A DNA stretch of 64,000 nucleotides from assembly GCA_964542535.1 (NCBI GenBank), contig CAZIUE010000001.1, forward strand, positions 124,001 through 188,000. The letters run 5' to 3'. Of the stretch, positions 52,369 to 61,017 are shown piece by piece; position 1 is the stretch's first letter; each line of letters opens with the position of its first letter. A program made the translations under genes and the position numbers. The notes beneath the pieces were generated by a model that was not told the origin of the DNA, ran no database searches, and saw only the letters and a program-made list of their open reading frames with translations. The stretch comes from Pseudopelobacter sp964542535. Lineage in GTDB: Bacteria; Desulfobacterota; Desulfuromonadia; Geobacterales; Pseudopelobacteraceae.

Positions 52369-53625
52369 ATGAAATCCATGGCATTGAAAGACGTCACCCC
52401 GGTTGTCCGACCGGCTGAAATGACCCGTGCCCAGACGACGCGTCTGGTGCTGATCCTGGGGGTCCTGACCGCCTTTGGTCCCATGTCCATCGACATGTAC
52501 CTCCCCGCCTTCCCCCAGATATCCCGCGACCTGGGAATCTCCGCCGGTACGGTTCAGCTCTCGGTCTCCGCCTTCCTGTTCGGTTCCGCCGCCGGGCAGC
52601 TCCTGTACGGACCGCTGGCCGACCGGGTGGGCAGGCGTCCGCCGCTTCTCTTCGGCCTGTCGCTCTATGTCATTGCCACGCTGGGGTGTGCCTGCGTGCG
52701 GAGTGGCGGAGGGCTGCTGTTCTGGCGCCTGTTCATGGCCGTGGGAGGGGGAGCCGGCATGGTCATCGCGCGGGCGGTGGTGCGCGATCGGTACGGTACC
52801 GCCGATGCCGCCAGGATGTTTTCGCTGCTCATGCTGGTCATGGGGGCCGCGCCGATCCTGGCGCCCGTCGTGGGAGGACAACTGCTGCTGATCACCGGCT
52901 GGCGCGGCATCTTCGGCCTGCTCTGCCTGTTCGGGGTGGCGTCCCTGGGCGCTGTCCTGGCATGGCTGCCCGAGTCTCTGCCGCGGGAACGGCGCGTGCG
53001 CCTCTCCTTGACCGAGATGGTGACCGGTTACGGGGGGCTGTTCAAAAACCGGGGCTATATCCGCTATGCCGTTGCCCTGGGGTGCGTTGCCGGGGTTACG
53101 TTCGCCTACATTTCGGGGGCCTCGTTCTTTTTCATCGAACTTAACGGCCTATCGCCCCAGCGCTTCGGTGTCCTGTTCGGCGCCAATGCCTTCGGCCTGA
53201 TCGGCGCCTCCCAGATCAACCGCCGCCTGCTGCGCCGGTTCAGCGCCCAGCGGATCATGACGACATGCTTTGCCCTGAACGGCATCGCCTCCCTGCTGCT
53301 GGTTGCCGGTGTCGCGGTCGGAGCCGGCGGCTTTCTCATGCAGGGGCTACTGATCTTTTTCTGCGTCTGCATGACCGGTTTTCTCTATCCCAACGTGACC
53401 GCCTTGGCACTGGCCCCCTTCGAGAAGAGCGCCGGGAGCGCGTCGGCGCTTTTGGGGACGATCCAGTACACCATCGGCGCCAGCGCCGGCGCCCTGGTGG
53501 GGATGCTGCACAACGACACGGCGCTGCCCATGGCCGCCTCCATGGCCCTCTGCGGGGTGGTGGGCTGGCTGGCCGTGGCGTTGGGCGGCCCGGCGGAAGA
53601 TCATGCCGCCATTCGTGTTCCCTGA
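52369..53625 (+). CDS. MFS drug exporter, Bcr/CflA type
   Basis: A 418-residue 12-helix transporter. The N-terminal GPMSIDMYLPAFPQISRDLG and motif A GPLADRVGRRPPLL are typical of Bcr/CflA (DHA1) exporters of bicyclomycin, chloramphenicol or sulfonamides. GGAG lies ahead of the ATG. It is paired with a MarR regulator, suggesting induction by its substrate. Confidence 0.92.
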   Translation: MKSMALKDVTPVVRPAEMTRAQTTRLVLILGVLTAFGPMSIDMYLPAFPQISRDLGISAGTVQLSVSAFLFGSAAGQLLYGPLADRVGRRPPLLFGLSLYVIATLGCACVRSGGGLLFWRLFMAVGGGAGMVIARAVVRDRYGTADAARMFSLLMLVMGAAPILAPVVGGQLLLITGWRGIFGLLCLFGVASLGAVLAWLPESLPRERRVRLSLTEMVTGYGGLFKNRGYIRYAVALGCVAGVTFAYISGASFFFIELNGLSPQRFGVLFGANAFGLIGASQINRRLLRRFSAQRIMTTCFALNGIASLLLVAGVAVGAGGFLMQGLLIFFCVCMTGFLYPNVTALALAPFEKSAGSASALLGTIQYTIGASAGALVGMLHNDTALPMAASMALCGVVGWLAVALGGPAEDHAAIRVP

Positions 53626-53897
53626 ACTTCGCTCTCCTGTTCCGTTTCACCCATCCCCGCCCCGGCCAGGATCGCCTCGATGATCTCCTCCTGGGGGCTG
53701 GTATTTCATCACCCCCAGGATGGCGTCGATGTCGGCCAGACGTTGTTCGAGCTCCCGCCTCTCCGCCATAGCCCCCCGCCGTGACCTGCGGCCAGGACGG
53801 TGGAGCGCACCAGGAGCCGGGCATGGAGGGAGAAACTGTCACCGGGATAGGCCTCGCGTCCCGGCGGCTGCCGAAGGGAAGATTGGGCGAGATAACG
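53601..53897 (-). pseudogene. Relic of F-type (N-ATPase-like) ATP synthase genes
   Basis: Minus-strand translation of 53897-53769 gives LRQPPGREAYPGDSFSLHAR and a continuing LLVRST, the highly conserved AtpA (alpha subunit) segment PPGREAYPGDxFxLHxRLL. It stops without the remainder of the protein. Right after, from 53769, a frame reads MAERRELEQRLADIDAILGV and, after a frameshift at a C-run (near 53697), QEEIIEAILAGAGM, similar to the C-terminus of the gamma subunit. No full subunit remains. The alpha match is strong, the gamma match weaker. Confidence 0.72.
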
Positions 53898-54198
53898 TCA
53901 GTGGATAGGTGGATTTTGGGGTGAACCATGGGGGGACTGCGTGATCATTAGAATATTTGACCCATGCGAGCCGGTTGTGTACTTTGACAGATCTCTAATG
54001 TAATGCGGGCATGGCATGGTGCCAGGGGATGACCGTCCACAACGCTCCACCCATGTGGTATAGGTGTTTTTCATGTTCACGGACTACATGTCCTGTTTGG
54101 GGTGTTGTCAAAGGTCTGGTCAATAACGAGATACAACCGCACCTATAGACGCGGACGGCTAACGCAGCCGGTCATGGCCCTCCGCTGAAAGGGAAAAT
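53898..54198. other. Non-coding stretch without recognised features
   Basis: About 300 bases with no gene on either strand, somewhat more AT-rich than the neighbours. Together with the ATP synthase relic to its left it looks like decaying DNA. Confidence 0.5.
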
Positions 54199-54843
54199 GT
54201 GCGTATAGCTGTTATTTTCATCTTTATTGTCGGTGTGCTTACAGCTCCCTTGCCATCTTTTCCAGCCGACGATCATGAGACGTGGAATGCATACGCCATA
54301 ATGCCGGAGGACTTCAAGGCCCCCAGTGCGCCAACATTTGAACAGCACCCTGTAGCCGTGAAATTCTACGGAAAGCCGGCGCCTGTTGACCTGAAGAGTC
54401 ATCCTGAAGCAAAGACGTGGCGCACAGGGCTGAAAGAAGGAGCAAAAGAGGGGCCGAATTTCGCGGATCACATGACCATTGCCATGTGGGGCTGCGGAAC
54501 GAATTGCATTGCCATTGCCTTTAGCGACGCCAATAACGGCAAAGTCTATTTCGATAAGGCTCTTGAAAGCCTTGCGATTGTGAATGTCCATGACAATGAA
54601 TATGACAAAGTCATTGATTTCAAACGAAACAGCAACCTTCTGATCGTGGCTGGATGCCCCAATGAAGAGTGCGAGAGTCGCCGGGGCGTCAATTATTTCC
54701 TGTGGACTGACACTGGGTTAAAAGAGATATATCGAGTGCCACGAAAATGGTATCCGAAAATGGGCTTGAAGGGGGCCTTTAGTGATAAAGGCAAAGGGCT
54801 CCGAGGAAAAAGATCATCTGAGTGGTGTAATCTGACGAAGTGA
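54199..54843 (+). CDS. Exported hypothetical protein, atypical composition
   Basis: A 214-residue protein with a signal peptide (about 1-23, ending in FPA) and a conserved-looking WGCGTNCIAIAFSDANNGKVYFD segment; further cysteines (CPNEEC) may form disulfides. I do not recognise a named domain, though WGCGTxC-type secreted proteins occur in various bacteria. The start is GTG. Its base composition is clearly lower in GC than flanking genes, suggesting recent acquisition. Confidence 0.68.
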   Translation: MRIAVIFIFIVGVLTAPLPSFPADDHETWNAYAIMPEDFKAPSAPTFEQHPVAVKFYGKPAPVDLKSHPEAKTWRTGLKEGAKEGPNFADHMTIAMWGCGTNCIAIAFSDANNGKVYFDKALESLAIVNVHDNEYDKVIDFKRNSNLLIVAGCPNEECESRRGVNYFLWTDTGLKEIYRVPRKWYPKMGLKGAFSDKGKGLRGKRSSEWCNLTK

Positions 54844-55274
54844 TAGCAACTAAATCAGAGGGAAGGCAGGCCTAATAGCGAGTTGGATTTCCCCAAATGG
54901 TTATTTCAAAAATATTAAAATATTGTTGCATGGCACTAATTTTTTTGTTCGTGATAGCCTCATTGGCGTTCGTACTATTACTGTTAATTGATCGTATTCA
55001 ATCGGAAGGTTTTCGGTTGTTTTTGGATTCTTAGATAAAGAAGGGAGGCTCTGAAATGGGGCTCCTCGCTGTTTCACGTGGGTAATGGTATAAAGAGAGC
55101 CATTTGCCCTCCCTGCTGGAGGTAATAGGTTGTCACTCCCCCCTGAAGCACTCTTTAGCGTTGCTCTTGGCGTCGTTCCCCCCCCTGGGAAGTTGTCGGG
55201 GGCGAGTTTCGGGGACATTATATTAAATAGTTTGTAGTTTTGTATATTGTTCCCGAGAACATACTCGGAAATCT
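54844..55274. other. AT-rich intergenic region without genes
   Basis: About 430 bases, markedly AT-rich, with no convincing reading frame, RNA or repeat. It is part of the low-GC patch that includes the preceding gene. Confidence 0.5.
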
Positions 55275-56015
55275 TTATGGGCGTTTCCTGCCTTTGACAA
55301 ATCCCCTGCATGTGCTGATGTGATCGGGGGCTTCAGTCAATTTCCATCCGGTGACATCGTCGAAGCCTGCCGCGCGAACCATCTGGCCAAGGCAGGCCAG
55401 GGTCGGCACCCACCAGTTTGAATCATTGTTGGCATACTGGTTTTCCGGGTAAAACTCCATGACAACGTTCTTGTCGTGACCATGTCCGAGTCCGCCACGA
55501 TAGGGGCTGAAGTCGTTCGAGATTGCCGATTCGACGTAGATTTCCCCCCGGCATATCGATGCGATCTTGTCCAGCGCAAGAAGAGGGTGACGCAGGTGGT
55601 ACAGGGTGCCGAAAAAGAAAACGACATCGAACATCCCGTGGATGTTGACATCCAGATCGTAAACCGACATGTCGATGCGTGGGCAGCGCTGCATATCATG
55701 CCCCAGGGCATCCCTGCAAAAATCGAACGTTTTCCAGGCAACTCTCTGGGATTGATCCAGGGTCCCCAGATAATCCGAAAAATCATCGATTGCAACAACC
55801 TGTGCGGCACCCCTTTTGAGAGCCTCGAAAGTCCAGTAGCCATCCCAGGCTCCGATGTCAAGGACGCGCTTGCCAACGAGTGAAGAAGGGATGCAGTAGG
55901 CGGAAGCGTTGAGAGGGGCCCAGCCGGGGGTCACAATGCCGAACGGAAGCTCTATCCTGTGATACCAGAAAGGGAATGCGTTTACTTCCCGTTGCAGCTT
56001 TTCTCCATCGGTCAT
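55275..56015 (-). CDS. Class I methyltransferase, CmoB/DUF1698-like
   Basis: A 246-residue SAM-dependent methyltransferase: motif I VLDIGAWDGYWTFEALKRGA, motif II region VVAIDDFSD, and FFGTLYHLRHPLLALDKIA, all typical of the DUF1698/CmoB-like group. CmoB modifies tRNA wobble uridine, but this shorter protein lacks the N-terminal CmoB region, so it may act on another substrate. Single gene in minus orientation. Confidence 0.85.
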   Translation of the reverse strand: MTDGEKLQREVNAFPFWYHRIELPFGIVTPGWAPLNASAYCIPSSLVGKRVLDIGAWDGYWTFEALKRGAAQVVAIDDFSDYLGTLDQSQRVAWKTFDFCRDALGHDMQRCPRIDMSVYDLDVNIHGMFDVVFFFGTLYHLRHPLLALDKIASICRGEIYVESAISNDFSPYRGGLGHGHDKNVVMEFYPENQYANNDSNWWVPTLACLGQMVRAAGFDDVTGWKLTEAPDHISTCRGFVKGRKRP

Positions 56016-56274
56016 GATGGTTTCTCCTCTTTACGTGGGACCTGGCGCCCGGAACAGGGGGACTTTCATGGTCTGATATGAATGAGCTCATTGTGTTGCG
56101 ACGGCGATGCCTGACAGGACAGCCAGGATTTTTTTCGCATTATGCCTGCACGTTCTCCTTGATACAAGCCCAAGTTTCGTTACCGGCGCTGCCCCGGTCG
56201 TCCTCAGTTCTCCATGTCATCCCCGGCAACGGATGAATTGGATACTTGACAATCTGATGAAAGGAAACAGGTGA

Positions 56275-56871
56275 ATGGAAACGAATCGTGACTCATTACG
56301 GGAACTGGTCCAAAAGGCATTCGAGCTGGGCGTCAGCGATGCCCGGATCATCCCGGCACGATCCATCGTGGTGGAGGAGCGCTTTGCCGAGATGTGCGCG
56401 TCGCCCCCATGCCCCGGCTACGGCCAAGGGCCGGGCTGCCCGCCCCATGTCATGAAACCGGCCGCGTTCAGGGAGCTTCTCTCCCGCTACGAACATGTCC
56501 TCGTGTTCAGGATCGACGCCCCCACGGAGCTGCTCCTGGGGGAGGAGCGGCATGGTGTGGCAAGACAGGTCCACGAGATATCGGCTGCAATCGAACGGTT
56601 GGCGCGGGAAAAGAGGTACGCCCATTCACGGGGATTCGCCGCAGGCTCCTGCAAAATGATCTTCTGTGCTGACCGGGAGTCGTGCGTTGTGTTGGAGAAG
56701 GGGGATGAGTGCCGCTTCCCCGACAAGGCCAGGGCGTCCATTTCCGGCATCGGGGTCAATTTCGAAGAGTTGTGCAAGGCCGTCGGCTGGGACTTCCAGA
56801 TCATCACCAGGGACACGACGTCCGACCAGGTTCCCATGGGGATGATGGCGGGGATAGTCCTGGTCGGCTGA
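56275..56871 (+). CDS. DUF2284 metal-binding protein
   Basis: A 198-residue protein of the DUF2284 group with Cys clusters CASPPCPGYGQGPGCPPHV (about 41-60), CKMIFCADRESC and CRFPDKARAS. These cysteines suggest iron-sulfur or other metal binding. Function is not established. The ATG at 56275 has AAGGAAA ahead. The gene is single, with a terminator downstream. Confidence 0.88.
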   Translation: METNRDSLRELVQKAFELGVSDARIIPARSIVVEERFAEMCASPPCPGYGQGPGCPPHVMKPAAFRELLSRYEHVLVFRIDAPTELLLGEERHGVARQVHEISAAIERLAREKRYAHSRGFAAGSCKMIFCADRESCVVLEKGDECRFPDKARASISGIGVNFEELCKAVGWDFQIITRDTTSDQVPMGMMAGIVLVG

Positions 56872-57062
56872 GGGGGATGCCGTACGAGTGCTCCGGGAGG
56901 TGGAGGGGTGAGCGACGGGACTCGCCCCTGTCGGTGGTGTCATCGTGATTGCACTGCAAAATTGCCGGTGTTTCTGTGTCTCCGCTGTTGAGGGACTCTT
57001 GCCGGGGAACATCACCTGCCGTCATCCGGAGGGAAATGAAGGGCTTTCTGGCGGATGCAAAG

Positions 57063-57092
57063 AGGCCTCCCGTTTTCCGTGGGAGGCCTTTT
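57063..57092. terminator. Bidirectional rho-independent terminator
   Basis: AGGCCTCCC-GTTTTCCGT-GGGAGGCCTTTTC, a 9-base stem with T-rich tail, between the converging DUF2284 and ferritin-like genes. Confidence 0.82.
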
Positions 57093-57124
57093 CAAGGTAG
57101 TTCATGCTGGGTGGTTGGCGCCGG

Positions 57125-57598
57125 TTAGAAGAATTTCTTCGTCTCGGACAGCTGCGAGACATGCTTGCGCTCTTCCGCGATAATGGCTTCGATGGCCTTC
57201 TTGTCGTGCTCGTTCACGAACTGCTTCAGCTCCGTGTAGTAAAGAATGGAGGCCATCTCGCTCTTCATGGCGAAGTCGAGGGCGCTGGCGACATCGAGTG
57301 CTTTCAGTGAGGTGCTGTCTTCCGTGAAGAACACTGAAGCCGCCTTGCCGTTGATGTAGTCGTGAAGATAGGCAAGGTACTCGCCCGGATACTGTTCGAT
57401 CGGTTCATACTCACCTGCCTGGGCAAGAAATTTCTCAAACATCTTCTGATGTTCTTCCTCTTCAGCTGCCAGATGCAGAAACAGCTTTTTCACATCACTC
57501 TTCTCAGCCTGCTCCGAGGCCTTGCGATAAAAGGTCGCACCGTTCTCTTCCATCCCTATGGCAAACTGTAGAATGTCGTTGGCTGCAAAAATGCTCAT
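57125..57598 (-). CDS. Ferritin-like/rubrerythrin-domain protein
   Basis: A 157-residue four-helix ferritin-like protein with E-rich di-iron motifs (GMEENGATFYRKASEQAE; AAEEEEHQKMFEKFL; DFAMKSEMASILYYTEL; EERKHVSQL), consistent with the rubrerythrin diiron-binding site (EXXH pairs). It lacks the C-terminal rubredoxin domain of full rubrerythrin. Likely roles are peroxide or iron handling. AGGAGG ribosome site ahead of ATG 57598. Confidence 0.9.
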   Translation of the reverse strand: MSIFAANDILQFAIGMEENGATFYRKASEQAEKSDVKKLFLHLAAEEEEHQKMFEKFLAQAGEYEPIEQYPGEYLAYLHDYINGKAASVFFTEDSTSLKALDVASALDFAMKSEMASILYYTELKQFVNEHDKKAIEAIIAEERKHVSQLSETKKFF

Positions 57599-58140
57599 GT
57601 GATTGAACCCTCCTATGTAAAGAAATGTATAACGCTATCCCTACTATCATCCAAAAGTAAGGGTGTCAATTCCAATGCAGCATGGAAACAGTGACTTGTT
57701 GTGGAGGGCAGCTTATGCGATTTGTTTACCTGCAATCTGTAAAAAAACAGATCAAATTAAATTGCCGTGGCTGGTTTGCTTATACAAGCTATCGTAAAAC
57801 AACAGTAAGTTGCTTTGTGTTTCTGCTATGGTCTGTTTTTATGTTTTGTTTAACATTGTTTTGGAAAACAGAAGGCCTGGTTTCCTGTTTTATTGTGTCT
57901 TTGTTGAGATAACATCGCGTTTTTTCGGTTAAGTGAGGGCTGAAATCCCCTGTGGTACCTGGTTGCCCTTTGAGGTAACTGATTTTGAAAAACAAGTAGA
58001 GAATTTGTTCGATTTATAGCAGCGTTTTACGCGTCAGACGATGTGATGGTACGGGCATGGCCCGGCCCGTGGAGCGGAAGCGGCAGATCATTCGGGGGCA
58101 GCCCTTTCGGGTACCGCTCCTGGCTGGCACTGACCGGATT
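57599..58140. other. AT-rich intergenic region without genes
   Basis: About 540 bases, low in GC. It has a short AAAACAG/CTGTTTT inverted repeat (57865-57891). A 76-codon plus-strand frame (57682-57912) has no ribosome site and an unnatural composition, so I leave it out. Confidence 0.5.
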
Positions 58141-58368
58141 TCAGAGCAATCCCTTGATCTCGCTGGCCGAAGCGTTTCTGCCGGACAGCACCACCCTGCC
58201 GTCGATGACCAGGGCCGGGGTGCTGGTCACGCCGTACTGCATGATCGACGCCATGTCCTCCTCCACCCTGATCAGCTCCGCCCTGATTCCCTTTTCCTTC
58301 ACCGCCGCCTGAACAGCCTCGATAAGCCGGTTACTCGTGCCGCAGCCCGCCAGTACCTCGATTTTCAT
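58141..58368 (-). CDS. Thioredoxin_3-like protein with degenerate active site
   Basis: A 75-residue paralogue of the protein at 49993-50220 (same MKIEVL start, STPALVIDGRVVLSGRNAS). The active site reads AGCGTSNRL, so the second Cys of CXXC is replaced by Ser. A monothiol or structural role is likely, or the gene has lost redox function. It lies downstream of an ArsR regulator. Confidence 0.88.
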   Translation of the reverse strand: MKIEVLAGCGTSNRLIEAVQAAVKEKGIRAELIRVEEDMASIMQYGVTSTPALVIDGRVVLSGRNASASEIKGLL

Positions 58369-58627
58369 GTCGGCCTCCTCTTTGTGGGGCGTGGAATGGG
58401 ACAGGGAATGGCCGACGGCGGGGGCGCCGTGGCCGGAAACGTGGATGGGGATGGGGAAAGGGGACGCGAGCCGGACCGAAGCCGCGGGAGATGTCCCGTG
58501 GTGCGGAAGAGATGCCGGCTGTCGGGAGAGTCGTGCCATGGCTCACCTGGAGTCGCCCGGAGGGGAACACCGGGCCGGAAAAACGGGATGCATGGTTTTG
58601 TCTGCCGTTGTCCTGGTCGAAGGGGGA

Positions 58628-58987
58628 TCAGCAACCCGAACAGCTGGTGACGGCCCTCTTCTGGGACTGGAATTCCGCCAGACCGGCCTGGTCGCGGGAG
58701 ACCTGGTCGCACTCCAGGGAGTGGCGCTTCACAAGCTCCAGCAGGTCGCGGGAGAGCCGGTCGATGCCGCGAGCGACGGTGTAGTGCATCCAGACTCCGG
58801 CGCGCCGGTCATCCAGCCAGCCGCTGCGCTTGAGATAGGCCAGGTGGCGCGATACCGTGGACTGGGGGAGCTTCAGCACCGCCATCAGGTCGCAGACGCA
58901 GAGCTCACCCTCGGCCTGGAGCAGCAGCAGGATGCGCAGGCGGATCGGGTCAGAGAGGCATTTGAATGTCTGGGCGAACCATTGCAT
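58628..58987 (-). CDS. arsR: ArsR-family arsenic-responsive repressor
   Basis: A 119-residue winged-helix repressor with the As(III)-binding motif ELCVCDL (Cys30, Cys32) in the DNA-recognition region and PQSTVSRHLAYLKRSGWL. C-terminal SCSGC could add a ligand. It is the only ArsR in the window and the probable regulator of the two operators at 48839 and 51715, although it lies 7-10 kb away. The ATG at 58987 fits the conserved start. Confidence 0.93.
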   Translation of the reverse strand: MQWFAQTFKCLSDPIRLRILLLLQAEGELCVCDLMAVLKLPQSTVSRHLAYLKRSGWLDDRRAGVWMHYTVARGIDRLSRDLLELVKRHSLECDQVSRDQAGLAEFQSQKRAVTSCSGC

Positions 58988-59038
58988 GGTGAGACTGTTT
59001 ATAGAACGGAACCGCCTCCTGGTCAAGACACCCCTTGA

Positions 59039-59650
59039 TCAGGGCGCCTGAGCGGTTGCCAGGAACACCGGGTAGCGACGCCCCTCCTTGACCACTGCGG
59101 TTGCGGTGGCCACCCTGATGTTCGTAAAGCCGGCCTGCTCCAGCAGCGCCGCGAAGCGGTCGTGGTCGAAGCCGTCGTGGAACACCCCCAGGGAGTCCCC
59201 GTGGAAGCTGCCGTCCTCCGCCTCCAGGTCGCTGATGGCGATGTAGCCGCCAGGATGCAGCAGGGCGCGCAGAGACCTGAGCAGCGGCAACGGCTCCGGG
59301 ATGTGGTGCATGGTCATGGAGCTGGTGATCAGATGGTAGCGCCCCTGGGGCAGCTCCCCCTGTTCCAGGTCCAGGCGCACCGCCCGGGCGTTGGCGCAGC
59401 CTTGCACCGCCACCTTGGCGTTCAGTTGCTCCACCATGCTAGCCGAACTGTCCACCCCCAGGATGCTCCCCACCAGGGGGGCAAGGGGCAGCGTCACCAG
59501 GCCGGTTCCGCAGCCGAAATCCATGGCGTCCCACTCCCGGGAGAGCGGCAGGGCCGCTGTCATGGCGGCCGCGACTTCAGTGGCCAGCCGGACCCGCTGC
59601 GGCTTGTCCCAGGTAGCCGCCGCCGTATCGAAGTCCCTGCGCTCCGTCAT
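59039..59650 (-). CDS. Class I SAM-dependent methyltransferase
   Basis: A 203-residue enzyme with motif I MDFGCGTGLVTLPLAP, motif II GVDSSASMVEQLNAK and TMHHIPEPLPLLRSLRALLHPGGYIAISD. It lacks the Cys pattern of ArsM arsenite methyltransferases. The start overlaps the XdhC gene (ATGA), so it is in an operon; ArsR lies 51 bases downstream. Substrate unknown. Confidence 0.87.
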   Translation of the reverse strand: MTERRDFDTAAATWDKPQRVRLATEVAAAMTAALPLSREWDAMDFGCGTGLVTLPLAPLVGSILGVDSSASMVEQLNAKVAVQGCANARAVRLDLEQGELPQGRYHLITSSMTMHHIPEPLPLLRSLRALLHPGGYIAISDLEAEDGSFHGDSLGVFHDGFDHDRFAALLEQAGFTNIRVATATAVVKEGRRYPVFLATAQAP

Positions 59651-60783
59651 GCCCCCGCTCCCCCCTTCTGTTCTGAGTCAGTACCGATGCGGCAGCAGGG
59701 GGAAGCCTCGCCTTTCTTGCTCTTGAGCTTGCGGCTGCCGTTCTTCTCCGCCCTGACCCTGATCAGCTCACCCACGATGCTGACGGCCAGCTCCTCCGGA
59801 GTTTCGGCTCCGATGTCGGTGCCGATGGGGGAGTAGACCCGCTCCAGCTCCTCCCGGGGGTAGCCGTGGCTGATGATCTCCTGGTAGACCAGCTCCCGCT
59901 TGCTGCGGCTGCCGATCATGCCGATGTAGGCCGCTCCGCTCCGCAGAACCTGCTCCAGTACGTCCTTATCGAAGAGGTGGCCGCGGGTGACGATCACCAG
60001 GTAGCTGTCGCCGTCGATCCCCAGGTCGGGGAGCCTGGTGAAGGAGTCGATCACCAGGGGCTCCATGGGGGGGGGGAAGCGCTCCTGGTTGGCGAACTCG
60101 ATCCGGTCGTCCATGACGACGGTCCTGAAACCGACGTTCATGGCCAGGGCCGCCACTGTCTGCGAGACGTGACCGGCTCCGAAGAGGAACAGCGTCCCCC
60201 CCTGGCGCAGCGGCTCCACCAGGAAGCGCTGTTCGTCGAAGGCCTCGGCGTGGAGAGAAATCTTGGCCGGTCCAGCCACCAGCTTTTCCAGCAGGTACGG
60301 GCTGCAGGTCACCGTGCCGACCAGGCTCTTGTCCGGCTTCACCAGGCACTGCTGCCGCTCCACTCCGCCTGCCCCGTTCTCTTTTCCCAGCAGGGTGATC
60401 AGCCATCCTCTGCCGTTGCGTTCGGTGATCTCGGCCACCTGGGAGTAGATCTCCAGGTTCTCCCGGTTGTTCGCGTCGATGACATCCACCAGGACCTCGC
60501 CCGTTCCGCCGCAGATCATATCCGTTAGCGCCGCGTCCTTGCTGGTCAGGTCGAAGGAGTGGATCAGCGTTCTCCCCAGGGGGATCGATTCCCTGGCCAG
60601 TTCGATGGCCCGGGCCTCCAGGCGGCCGCCGCCGATGGAACCGATGATCGAGCCGTCGCGCTTCACGATCATCTTGGCTCCGTCGCCGCGCGGTGCGGAA
60701 CCGCTCTTGTCGAAGATGGTGGCAACCGCGAAACTCTCACCGTTTTGCAGCAGGTCGGCCATGGCTCTGTAGAGATTCTTCAT
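59647..60783 (-). CDS. XdhC/CoxI-family molybdoenzyme maturation protein
   Basis: A 378-residue protein: N-terminal XdhC/CoxI segment with SGSAPRGDGAKMIV and SIGGGRLEARAI, and a C-terminal Rossmann domain (FLFGAGHVSQTVAALAMNVGFRTVVMDDR; RSKRELVYQEIISHGYPREELERVYSPIGTDIGAETPEELAVSI). Family members bind the Mo cofactor and insert it or its sulfido ligand into xanthine dehydrogenase-type enzymes. No such enzyme is visible in the window. Confidence 0.9.
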   Translation of the reverse strand: MKNLYRAMADLLQNGESFAVATIFDKSGSAPRGDGAKMIVKRDGSIIGSIGGGRLEARAIELARESIPLGRTLIHSFDLTSKDAALTDMICGGTGEVLVDVIDANNRENLEIYSQVAEITERNGRGWLITLLGKENGAGGVERQQCLVKPDKSLVGTVTCSPYLLEKLVAGPAKISLHAEAFDEQRFLVEPLRQGGTLFLFGAGHVSQTVAALAMNVGFRTVVMDDRIEFANQERFPPPMEPLVIDSFTRLPDLGIDGDSYLVIVTRGHLFDKDVLEQVLRSGAAYIGMIGSRSKRELVYQEIISHGYPREELERVYSPIGTDIGAETPEELAVSIVGELIRVRAEKNGSRKLKSKKGEASPCCRIGTDSEQKGGAGA

Positions 60784-61017
60784 GGGGATAAACCTCGTTT
60801 GGTTGGTATGTGCGCGGAACCGTTTCGGTACGGCGTGGTTCCAGAGGGCGTATCATGCACATACCCGACTCCTGATGTCAATGGCATACGCCGTATAGTG
60901 TCGTCCATTACGAGCCTGCCGTCCGTGGTGATGAGGAGGATTTGTGCTGGAGCGCGCGGCGGCTTTGGATATATAGTGCGGCCGTGGCTCGAACGATTTT
61001 ATGACAGGAGGCAGCGC

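Noticed and set aside
57682..57912. A 76-codon hydrophobic plus-strand frame in AT-rich DNA
   Set aside because: No ribosome site or promoter; amino-acid composition looks random for AT-rich DNA.
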